Part shown: in pieces, positions 24,902 through 33,814 of the stretch
How the letters are laid out: every line of letters begins with the position of its first letter
Position numbering within the stretch: position 1 is the stretch's first letter
Assembly (NCBI GenBank): GCA_030066175.1
Contig: JASJCC010000014.1
Span: 1-33,814 of the forward strand
Direction of reading: 5' to 3'
DNA: 33,814 bases
DNA from: Paracoccaceae bacterium
GTDB lineage: Bacteria > Pseudomonadota > Alphaproteobacteria > Rhodobacterales > Rhodobacteraceae
Translations under genes and position numbers: made by a program
Notes under the pieces: model-generated
The model's database searches: none
Told to the model about the DNA's origin: nothing
What the model saw: the letters and a program-made list of their open reading frames with translations, nothing else

Positions 24902-25498
24902 ATGCTGGTGTTCTGGAAGGCGCGTCTGGTGTTTTTGGCGGTCCCCAAGACCGGCACCTCGGCGTTTGAAGAGGCGCTGGGGCCGCATGCGTCGATGGTG
25001 GTGCGCGATCCGCCCGAGCTGAAACACGCGCCGGTCTATCGCTACAACCGGTTTTTTCGGCCGATGTATGAGAAGATGGGCGCCGAGCATATGGATGTAT
25101 TGGCGGTGATCCGCGAGCCGATCAGTTGGTTGGGCAGCTGGTACAGTTACCGCCAACGCGGGTTTCTGGAGGGTAAGCCGACCTCGACCCGTGGCATCAG
25201 CTTTGACGCGTTCTGCGACGCCTATGCCAAGGGCGACAAGCCGCCATTCGCCAATGTGGGCAGCCAGGCCAAGTTCATCGAGCCGCGCCCCAACGGCACG
25301 CAAGTCACGCATCTCTTCAAGTACGAAAACCAGGCCGGGCTGATCGACTTTTTGGAAGAGCGGTTGGGCGTCGCCATTGACCTACCGCGCAGCAACGTGT
25401 CCCCCAAGCGTGACCTGACGCTGTCACCCGAGACCGAGGCCAAGCTGCGCCGCAAATGCGCCGACGATTTCGCTGTGTGGGAACGCGCGGAAGGCTAG
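24902..25498 (+). CDS. Small sulfotransferase-like protein
   Basis: This 198-residue protein carries sulfotransferase-fold signatures. LVFLAVPKTGTSAFEEAL at residues 9-26 matches the 5'-phosphosulfate loop (PKTGTS), and VLAVIREPISWLGSWYSYRQR at about 62-82 matches the 3'-phosphate-binding segment. Members use PAPS to sulfate carbohydrates or other acceptors, and the acceptor here cannot be told. The protein is shorter than typical bacterial sulfotransferases (250-300), but small versions exist in roseobacters. I chose ATG 24902 because AAAGGA lies six bases upstream, while a TTG two codons earlier is less likely. It diverges from recA and is not in an operon with its neighbours. Confidence 0.8.
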   Translation: MLVFWKARLVFLAVPKTGTSAFEEALGPHASMVVRDPPELKHAPVYRYNRFFRPMYEKMGAEHMDVLAVIREPISWLGSWYSYRQRGFLEGKPTSTRGISFDAFCDAYAKGDKPPFANVGSQAKFIEPRPNGTQVTHLFKYENQAGLIDFLEERLGVAIDLPRSNVSPKRDLTLSPETEAKLRRKCADDFAVWERAEG

Positions 25499-25552
25499 CG
25501 CACACCGTGTCGCCGACGGGGATCGCGGCCAAACGCGAATCCGAGGTCCGAG

Positions 25553-27877
25553 TCAGTCAAACTGCCGATGCACGGTCTCAGTCAGATCGGTCAGCGAGAA
25601 CGGTTTCGGTAGGAATTCCGAGTTCGGAATCGCCCCGCGCCCATTGCCAAACGCGTCTTCGGTATAGCCCGAGACAAAGATCACCCGCACATCGGGCCGT
25701 TCCTCGAGCGCCTTGCGCACCCAGGTCGGCCCGTCCATGCCCGGCATCACCACGTCCGTGACGAAAACATCCACCTTTAAGTCCTTGTCTTCGAGGATCG
25801 CCAACGCCTCCTCAGCGGTTTCCGCCTCGACCACGGTATAGCCGCGCAGGCGTAAGGCGCGGGCGGCGAAGGCGCGGACCGGCGCCTCGTCCTCGACCAG
25901 CAGCACCACGCCCGAGCCCTTTTCCGGCAATTGCCGCGGCTGGGCTTTCTCGGCCACCTGGGCCGCTTCGACGCGCGCCTCATGTGCCGGGAACATCAGG
26001 GTAAAGCAGGTGCCGTTGCCCGGCACGCTATCGACAAAGATGAAGCCGCCAGTTTGTTTGACGATGCCATAGACTGTCGACAGGCCAAGCCCGGTGCCCT
26101 CCCCCGTGCGTTTGGTGGTAAAGAACGGCTCAAACACCTTTTGCAGCTTGCTTTTCGGGATGCCGATGCCTTCATCCGACACCGACACCGTCACGTACGT
26201 GCCCGGCGGGACCATCGCGCGGTCGCGGGTCAACGGCTCTTTCAGAACGCGGCGCTCGGTCTCGATGATGATCTCGCCGCCCTCGGGCATGGCGTCGCGC
26301 GCGTTGACGACAAGGTTCATCATCACCTGTTCCAGCTGCCGCCGGTCGCCGCGAATGGGCGGCAGGACCGGATCGTGCTGCAGCGACAGCCGCACCTTTT
26401 CGCCCACCAGACGGTTCAAAAGATGCGTCAGGTCCGACAGGGTGTCGCGCAGGTCGAGCACCTCGGGCCGCATCGTCTGCTTGCGCGAGAACGCCAGCAA
26501 CTGGCCTACCAGAGCGGCCGCCCGGTTGGCATTCTGGTTGATCTGGACGAGGTCGCCATAGTCCGGATCGCCCTGGTCATGGCGCAAGAGCATCAGGTCG
26601 CAATGCCCTGAAATCGCTGTCAAAAGGTTGTTGAAGTCATGCGCCACACCGCCGGCAAGCTGGCCAATTGCCTGCATCTTCTGGCTTTGTACAAATTGCG
26701 CCTCGAGCGATTTTAGTTCGGTGGCGTCGTTCAGCACCGCCACCAGCGTGGCCTGCCCGTCTTCGACCACCCGGCTGAGTGTGACCTGGACAAACATCTC
26801 ACGATCCGACCGGGTCAGACGCAGGAATTCGGAATGGTGCAGCATGCGCCCATCGGCAGCCTCTTCCAGCCAGTCGCGGATTGCCCGGCCGAGCCCCTCC
26901 ATGTAGTCCACAAGGTTGCCTTGCGATTCGCTGCCCATGTCCAAGAGCTTGCGTGCCTCGGGATTGGCGCGCAGCACGGTGCCATCCGCCGCCAGACGCA
27001 AGAGCGGCACCGGCAGATTGTCGAACCCACCCGAGACCGAGGCCTCAAGCTCGGGATCGGCCAGTGGTGAGAGCGTGATTTCCTGCCGGCCGGCGCCTGA
27101 GTCGTTGACCTGCACCAGCACCTGTTGCGGCGCCAGCGTGCCGGCCAAGCGGTGCACCCCGCCGGGCCGCAAAGGCAGGTCCGAGATGATGTCATCGAGC
27201 CGCTTGGCACGTTGCCCGATCAGCTTGCGCGCCTCGCCATTCATAAAGAGGATCGCGCCGTTGCGCCCCAGCGTCATCAAGGGCTGCTGGCCCGGCGCAT
27301 TGGGGCTGGTGTCGACCCGGCTGTCCATCCGCCAGATCACCAGACCCGGTTCCACCAGGCGGACAAAGATCCGGTAACGGTCGGCGTGGCTGGTCACATC
27401 CTCAAGTGCAGTGCCGTCGCGTTGCGCGCGGGTCAAAAGCCGGAACAAAAGCCCTTCGGAGCTGGCAAATTCGTTGCGCAAAAGATGCGCGAGCGTGTCG
27501 CCCATGGCATCTGCGAACTGGTCGCGTGCGGCTTTGTTGGCGCGAAGCACCTGGCCCTCCGGGCTGCAGATAAAACACAGGCCGGGGTCGTTTTCGATGA
27601 GGAACTCGGCCAGTTTCAGCCGCTGCCCCCGGCGCCACGTGCGCACGACATGCGAAACGCCGGCCACCAGGGCGATGGCGGCAAACCCGCTGGCCGCGGC
27701 CAGAAAGCTGAGGCCGATTGTGGCCGAGGCGCTGACATACCAGCCCACAGCGCAAACAGCGCCGAGCGCCAGCAGCAAAAACGCTACAACCGGTAGTTGC
27801 AGCACCAAGGAACTTCGCGCCGGCGCGTGTTCAGTCGCGGACAAGCTGTAATCTCCCAAAGACGAGGAATCGCCCAA
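25553..27877 (-). CDS. cckA: Hybrid sensor histidine kinase CckA
   Basis: This is the cell-cycle hybrid kinase that phosphorylates ChpT and, through it, CtrA. It is up to 774 residues. Two N-terminal membrane helices (about 27-48 and 53-75) are followed by PAS-like domains (85-390). The HisKA box [20 protein letters not shown] has His413. The kinase core follows with [19 protein letters not shown] and [21 protein letters not shown] receiver domain has the phospho-acceptor Asp708 in [14 protein letters not shown]. The start is uncertain: TTG at 27877 gives the longest form, while TTG at 27844 has GGGAG eight bases upstream and gives 763 residues. There is no in-frame ATG. In roseobacters CckA-ChpT-CtrA mainly controls motility and gene transfer agent genes. 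Confidence 0.95.
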   Translation of the reverse strand: MGDSSSLGDYSLSATEHAPARSSLVLQLPVVAFLLLALGAVCAVGWYVSASATIGLSFLAAASGFAAIALVAGVSHVVRTWRRGQRLKLAEFLIENDPGLCFICSPEGQVLRANKAARDQFADAMGDTLAHLLRNEFASSEGLLFRLLTRAQRDGTALEDVTSHADRYRIFVRLVEPGLVIWRMDSRVDTSPNAPGQQPLMTLGRNGAILFMNGEARKLIGQRAKRLDDIISDLPLRPGGVHRLAGTLAPQQVLVQVNDSGAGRQEITLSPLADPELEASVSGGFDNLPVPLLRLAADGTVLRANPEARKLLDMGSESQGNLVDYMEGLGRAIRDWLEEAADGRMLHHSEFLRLTRSDREMFVQVTLSRVVEDGQATLVAVLNDATELKSLEAQFVQSQKMQAIGQLAGGVAHDFNNLLTAISGHCDLMLLRHDQGDPDYGDLVQINQNANRAAALVGQLLAFSRKQTMRPEVLDLRDTLSDLTHLLNRLVGEKVRLSLQHDPVLPPIRGDRRQLEQVMMNLVVNARDAMPEGGEIIIETERRVLKEPLTRDRAMVPPGTYVTVSVSDEGIGIPKSKLQKVFEPFFTTKRTGEGTGLGLSTVYGIVKQTGGFIFVDSVPGNGTCFTLMFPAHEARVEAAQVAEKAQPRQLPEKGSGVVLLVEDEAPVRAFAARALRLRGYTVVEAETAEEALAILEDKDLKVDVFVTDVVMPGMDGPTWVRKALEERPDVRVIFVSGYTEDAFGNGRGAIPNSEFLPKPFSLTDLTETVHRQFD

Positions 27878-27899
27878 GTCGCATTCGATACGACACCCA

Positions 27900-27914
27900 T
27901 TAACCAGTGGTTAA
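27900..27914. promoter_or_regulatory. CtrA box upstream of cckA
   Basis: TTAACCA-G-TGGTTAA is a perfect palindrome and also an exact TTAA-N7-TTAA, the CtrA recognition motif known from Caulobacter and used in roseobacters. It ends 22 bases before the longest cckA start and lies 71 bases or more from the end of the gene downstream of cckA. Binding here would let CtrA feed back on its own kinase. Confidence 0.72.
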
Positions 27915-27984
27915 CGATACCACATAGAGCGCCGCCGGGTCGGCAAACCTGCGCTTTTTTGCGCCTATGACGCGGCGCGCGGGC

Positions 27985-30617
<2,633 letters not shown>

Positions 30618-30657
30618 CTATCGCACGGGCAGGCGCTGGGGGAAAGGGGCGATTTTT

Positions 30658-30721
30658 GGGGGCGCTGCCCCCGCTGCGGCGTGGCCGCAGCCCCCCCGAG
30701 GTATTTTTGAACCAGAGAAGC
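30658..30721 (+). repeat. Intergenic repeat element, copy 2
   Basis: The GGGGGC-GCT-GCCCCC hairpin (30658-30672) is followed by a second hairpin CTGCGGC-GTG-GCCGCAG (30674-30690). The 29-base core at 30693-30721 is identical to copy 1. It lies between two leftward genes (guaB and the DM13 gene), so its direction is opposite to both. Copy 1 runs with its neighbours. This argues against a simple one-way terminator. Confidence 0.75.
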
Positions 30722-30758
30722 GGGGGATGGGCGCACTATCGGGGCGTTGCGCTGGGCG

Positions 30759-31229
30759 TCAGCGGTATTGCGCGGCGGTGATGAATTCCGAGAATGCCTC
30801 ACACCAGATCAGGACTGTGGTGTAGTTGGTCACATCGATGCCGTCGGGGATGTCGAGCAGGAAGCCTCCGAACGTTTTGACGTCGCCGACCAGCTGCGCC
30901 TGATCCTTGATCGGAAGAAACTCGTCTTCGTGTTCGACAAAGCTTTCCACCAGGTAGAGCTTGTAATCCGGGCCCGGGGCCAAGCGGCCTTCGTGCACGA
31001 TCTGGCCATCGGTCAGGCTGATCGTGCCCTCCCCCCAATGCAGCAGGTCACTGCCGCGCAGGTCGCGTGTCAGGGTGGCCGAAAACTGGGCGTTCTGTGC
31101 GGAGGATTGCAGCATCTCGGCATCTGGTGAGGCGGGGGCGGTGAGGATGGGCAAGAGGTAGATACCCAGCGCAAATCCAACGGCGAGCGCGGCCGTGTGA
31201 GTGACAATGGCCAACAGGATCCGACGCAT
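30759..31229 (-). CDS. Membrane-anchored DM13-domain protein
   Basis: This 156-residue protein has an N-terminal hydrophobic helix (about 7-30) acting as membrane anchor or uncleaved signal, then a DM13 domain facing the periplasm. The domain shows GTISLTDGQIVHEGRLAPGPDYKLYLV and ends TTVLIWCEAFSEFITAAQ, with the conserved Cys. DM13 domains are thought to take part in redox reactions through this cysteine, but the bacterial role is not settled. I chose the ATG at 31229, preceded by GGAGG. A longer frame extends to 31451 through the divergent neighbour's promoter and is not credible. Confidence 0.85.
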   Translation of the reverse strand: MRRILLAIVTHTAALAVGFALGIYLLPILTAPASPDAEMLQSSAQNAQFSATLTRDLRGSDLLHWGEGTISLTDGQIVHEGRLAPGPDYKLYLVESFVEHEDEFLPIKDQAQLVGDVKTFGGFLLDIPDGIDVTNYTTVLIWCEAFSEFITAAQYR

Positions 31230-31389
31230 ACCTGCCTCCGCTTTTGTTCGGTGCGCCGAGCCTAGGGGACAAAAGCCGCGACGTGCAAGCGGCGACGCCG
31301 GGGTGTTCGCTGTGTTGGCGGCAAAAACGCGCAAGACATTCCCCGGCGCCTCGCCTAGCCTTTCCCAACATGACACAGGAGCAAAAGCG

Positions 31390-32343
31390 ATGCACGGATA
31401 CACATCGGGACGTCTGAACCTGCCCTTCACCGGCATCTGCACCTTTGCCAAGAAACCTCATGTCGCCGATTGGTCCGCCATCGACGCCGATGCCGCGATC
31501 CTCGGCGCGCCGTTTGATGCCGGCACGCAGTGGCGGGCCGGCGCGCGGTTTGGACCGCGGGGGGTGCGTGAGGCCTCGACGCTCTTTTCCTTTGGCCATG
31601 CCGGCGCGTATGACCACGAGGACGACGCGACGTACCTGAGTGATGACGTGCGGATTGTCGATATGGGTGACGCTGACATCGTGCATACCGACACGCTGCA
31701 AAGCCACGCCAATATCCGCGCCGGGGTGGAGGCTGCCCTGGCCGCAAACGCCCTGCCCGTGGTGATCGGCGGCGACCATTCGATCAACATCCCCTGTATC
31801 GAGGCCTATGAGGGCCAGGCGCCGTTCCACGTGCTGCAGATCGATGCGCATCTGGATTTTGTCGACGAACGCCACGGCGTCACCCGCGGCCACGGCAACC
31901 CGATGCGCCGCGCCATCGAAAAGCCTTGGGTCAGCGGGATGACGCAGGTGGGGATTCGCAATGTCAGCTCGACCGCGCGCGAAGGCTATGAGGATGCACG
32001 GGACCGCGGGTCGGACATCCTGTCGGTACGCCAAGCGCGCGCCTTGGGGCCAGACGGCGTCGCCGCGCGCATTCCCAGTGGCGTGCCGGTCTATATCACC
32101 ATCGACATCGACGCGTTCTGCCCCTCGATTGCGCCCGGCACAGGCACGCCGTCGCATGGCGGGTTTCTCTATTACGACGTGCTGGAGATGCTGCAGCAGG
32201 TGACACGCGCCCACCCGATTGTTGGCATCGACCTGGTCGAGGTGGCGCCGGATTATGACCCGACGGGCTCGACCTCGATCCTCGCTGCGCAGCTGTTGAT
32301 GAACCTTTTGGGCTTTGTGTTCCACGCCCGCGCGCAAGGCTGA
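31390..32343 (+). CDS. Agmatinase-family ureohydrolase
   Basis: This is a binuclear manganese ureohydrolase of 317 residues. The metal ligands are His130 in IGGDHS, Asp152, His154 and Asp156 in QIDAHLDF, and Asp239 and Asp241 in ITIDIDAF, all intact. The agmatinase-like RGHGNPMRRAIE segment follows the second motif. Such enzymes remove urea from agmatine, guanidinobutyrate, guanidinopropionate, guanidine or similar compounds. Sequence alone does not decide which, so I give no symbol. After the last metal Asp it reads AFCPSIAPGTGTP, with Cys244 where most members have Asp. CAGGAG precedes the ATG, which I prefer to the longer frame starting at 31201. It diverges from the DM13 gene across 160 bp. 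Confidence 0.92.
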   Translation: MHGYTSGRLNLPFTGICTFAKKPHVADWSAIDADAAILGAPFDAGTQWRAGARFGPRGVREASTLFSFGHAGAYDHEDDATYLSDDVRIVDMGDADIVHTDTLQSHANIRAGVEAALAANALPVVIGGDHSINIPCIEAYEGQAPFHVLQIDAHLDFVDERHGVTRGHGNPMRRAIEKPWVSGMTQVGIRNVSSTAREGYEDARDRGSDILSVRQARALGPDGVAARIPSGVPVYITIDIDAFCPSIAPGTGTPSHGGFLYYDVLEMLQQVTRAHPIVGIDLVEVAPDYDPTGSTSILAAQLLMNLLGFVFHARAQG

Positions 32344-32382
32344 GCGGCCGACAAACAAACACATCACACAATCAGAATATAT

Positions 32383-32396
32383 TTGACCCAGATCAA
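32383..32396. promoter_or_regulatory. FNR/FnrL-type box
   Basis: TTGAC-CCAG-ATCAA is an exact match to the TTGAY-N4-ATCAA box bound by FnrL and Dnr-type regulators. It is centred at 32389.5. A weak -10 (TATCTC, 32419-32424) would put the transcription start near 32431, leaving the box at about -41.5, the classic activating position. It points to low-oxygen or nitric-oxide control of the DsrE-like gene. Confidence 0.75.
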
Positions 32397-32431
32397 ATCC
32401 CCGAATCCGGCGCTGCGCTATCTCGCGGTTA

Positions 32432-32454
32432 AAGCTGAGTCTCAGTTTCAGCTT
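32432..32454. promoter_or_regulatory. Inverted repeat in the leader of the DsrE-like gene
   Basis: AAGCTGA-N9-TCAGCTT is a perfect 7-bp inverted repeat. Inside it CTGAG-T-CTCAG is a second nested one. The spacing also fits the TGA-N9-TCA core of iron-responsive RirA sites. It could be an operator just after the predicted transcription start or an RNA hairpin in the leader. The RirA reading is weak because that motif is short. Confidence 0.45.
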
Positions 32455-32476
32455 ATCTCTAACCCTAGGAGCCACT

Positions 32477-32917
32477 ATGCAACGCACCCTCACCGCCGCC
32501 CTTCTCGCCACCGCAGCGCTGGTCGCCCCCGCCGCCCAGGCGGAGACACCCGAGACCCTTGTCACCGTCCTGACCGCACCCGAACCGCAGACCCAGCTGA
32601 TGGCCATGGTGCTGACCATGCAGGCCGCGCAGCAAGGGGTTGCGCCGCATGTCCTGCTCTGCGGGCCGGCCGGGGATCTGGCACTGAAAGACGCGCCCGC
32701 CACGGCCACCGCCGGCCAGCCGCCGCGTGACATGAGCCCGCAGGGCCTGATGCAGAAGATCATGTTGCAGGATGGTGCGCGGGTTGAGGTTTGCGCCATC
32801 TACCTGCCCGGCAAGGGCGCCGATCCATCTGTCCTGCTGGACGGTGTTGGCGTCGCCAAACCGGGTGCCATGGCCAGCGCCATCGTGGCCCCCAACGCCC
32901 GTGTCATGAGCTACTGA
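32477..32917 (+). CDS. Secreted DsrE-like protein
   Basis: This 146-residue protein has a signal peptide with cleavage expected after AQA at about residue 21. The mature part has the DsrE/YchN-like layout: first strand ETLVTVLTAPEPQTQLMAM, helix, then APHVLLCGPAGDLAL. The central SPQGLMQKIMLQDGARVEVCAIYLP follows, and the end reads GVGVAKPGAMASAIVAPNARVMSY. Two cysteines, one in LLCGPAG and one in EVCAIY, sit where sulfur-carrying family members often have theirs. GGAG precedes the ATG. The upstream FNR-type box suggests expression at low oxygen. A role in sulfur handling is inferred from the family only. Confidence 0.8.
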   Translation: MQRTLTAALLATAALVAPAAQAETPETLVTVLTAPEPQTQLMAMVLTMQAAQQGVAPHVLLCGPAGDLALKDAPATATAGQPPRDMSPQGLMQKIMLQDGARVEVCAIYLPGKGADPSVLLDGVGVAKPGAMASAIVAPNARVMSY

Positions 32918-32935
32918 TCCCACACTAAACCCGCT

Positions 32936-32960
32936 GCGGTGCCGGCAAATGCGGCGCCGC
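32936..32960 (+). terminator. Hairpin after the DsrE-like gene
   Basis: GCGGTGCC and GGCGCCGC pair as an 8-bp stem with one G-U pair and a 9-base loop, and can extend three more pairs outward. It lies 18 bases after the stop. ATTCGG follows without a U-run. It is a likely terminator or RNA 3' end. Confidence 0.55.
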
Positions 32961-33049
32961 GGCATTCGGTCCTGTACGCGCGGTAAATGCCCGGTGTACG
33001 CTCTCGTTGCGCGCCCCACCCCAGGCGCGGCCAACGATTGGAATACACC

Positions 33050-33814
33050 ATGTCAGCACCCCTAGAAGGTCTCTTGATCCTCGACCTCACCCATGTTCTT
33101 GCCGGGCCCTTCTGTTCCATGACGCTTGTCGATCTGGGCGCCGAGGTGATCAAGGTCGAGCGGCCCGATACCGGCGACGACACCCGCGCCTTTCCGCCCT
33201 TCAAGGACGGCAAATCGGCCTATTTCGCCGCGCTCAACCACGGCAAGCATTCCATCGCGCTGGATCTCAAGGACAGCGCCGAGGACCGGGCGGTGTTCGA
33301 ACGCCTGCTGGAGCGGTCGGACGTGGTGCTGGAAAACTTCCGTCCCGGTGTGATGGAACGGCTGGGCTATGGCTGGGAGGATCTGCACGCGCGCTATCCG
33401 CAGCTGGTTTATGGCGCCGTGTCGGGCTTTGGCCATACCGGCCCGGATGCCAAGCGGCCGGCCTATGACATGGTTGTGCAGGCGCGTGGGGGCGTCATGT
33501 CGATCACCGGAGAGAAAGACCGTGAACCGGTGCGCGTCGGGGCCTCGATCGGCGATATCGTCGCCGGCATGTACCTGACCCAGGGCATTCTGGCCGCGCT
33601 CTTTGATCGCGAAAGCTCGGGCAAGGGCCGCAAGGTCGATGTGTCGATGCTCGACAGCCAGCTCGCGATCCTCGAACACGCCATCGCGCTGACCACGGTG
33701 ACAGGCCAAGCCCCCGGCCCCTCGGGTGCGCGCCACCCGTCGATCACGCCGTTTGAGACCTTTCACGCCTCGGACGGGCTCTTTGTCGTTGCCGGCGGCA
33801 ATGACAAAGAGCCC
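33050..33814 (+). CDS. CaiB/BaiF family CoA-transferase (3' end cut off)
   Basis: This is a class III CoA-transferase that moves CoA between carboxylic acids. The first 255 residues are in the window and the frame stays open to the last base. The N-terminus LEGLLILDLTHVLAGPFCSMTLVDLGAEVIKVE is the typical family start. ALNHGKHSIALDL, DVVLENFRPGVMERLG and YDMVVQARGGVMSITG follow. The catalytic Asp169 in VRVGASIGDIVAGMYL falls at the same number as in formyl-CoA transferase and CaiB. Full-length members have about 380-410 residues. The ATG has only a weak GGAA before it. The acid substrate is unknown. The upstream 132 bp hold the DsrE gene's terminator. Confidence 0.93.
   Translation, partial: MSAPLEGLLILDLTHVLAGPFCSMTLVDLGAEVIKVERPDTGDDTRAFPPFKDGKSAYFAALNHGKHSIALDLKDSAEDRAVFERLLERSDVVLENFRPGVMERLGYGWEDLHARYPQLVYGAVSGFGHTGPDAKRPAYDMVVQARGGVMSITGEKDREPVRVGASIGDIVAGMYLTQGILAALFDRESSGKGRKVDVSMLDSQLAILEHAIALTTVTGQAPGPSGARHPSITPFETFHASDGLFVVAGGNDKEP

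Noticed and set aside
31048-32799. Long 583-codon frame on the minus strand
   Set aside because: It lies opposite the ureohydrolase and DsrE-like genes and its sequence is Arg/Ala/His-rich with no motifs. It is a typical high-GC shadow frame.

Overview
The window is high-GC DNA with tightly packed genes, many ATGA start/stop overlaps and alphaproteobacterial signatures. It carries a CckA hybrid kinase with a TTAA-N7-TTAA CtrA-type box upstream, and recA with a GTTC-N7-GTTC LexA-type box. It also has a TTGAC-N4-ATCAA FnrL-type box, an RsmB-like/guaB pair, and intergenic repeats that I associate with Rhodobacteraceae. A marine roseobacter-type member of the Rhodobacterales is the best fit. I see no tRNA, rRNA, CRISPR array, transposase or prophage gene, so this looks like ordinary chromosome.

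Layout. Positions 1-3467 hold the end of an Mrp (Mnh/Pha) multisubunit Na+/H+ antiporter operon, subunits B to G, with the first gene cut by the window edge. Positions 3470-13119 form a catabolic and transport locus built around a 100-bp divergent control region at 8015-8114. Leftward run an FAD oxidoreductase/GcvT fusion, a BKACE-type beta-keto acid cleavage enzyme and a class III aminotransferase. Rightward run an RpiR regulator, a TAXI solute-binding protein, a fused TRAP permease and a UspA protein. The control region carries two palindromes (TGAAACA-N2-TGTTTCA and TGAAAC-N5-GTTTCA) that are good candidates for RpiR operators. Read as one system, this is an importer plus a pathway that could take an N-methylated beta-amino acid through demethylation, transamination and keto-acid cleavage. 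That substrate is my inference.

Positions 13259-15623 encode a chemoreceptor and, upstream in the same direction, a secreted protein resembling a single Cache sensor. Positions 15915-17924 hold a non-pyrrolysine MttB homologue and an EmrE-type SMR exporter. Housekeeping genes follow: typA, a small secreted protein of unknown function, a DUF1330 protein, alaS, recA, a small sulfotransferase-like protein, cckA, an rsmB-like rRNA methyltransferase and guaB.

Positions 30759-33814 hold a DM13-domain protein, an agmatinase-family ureohydrolase, a secreted DsrE-like protein behind an FNR-type box, and the first 255 codons of a CaiB/BaiF CoA-transferase that runs off the window. Points most worth following are the catabolic locus with its atypical BKACE, the separate Cache protein with its chemoreceptor, the CtrA box before cckA, the FNR-box DsrE gene, and the small secreted protein with a possible N-terminal histidine.
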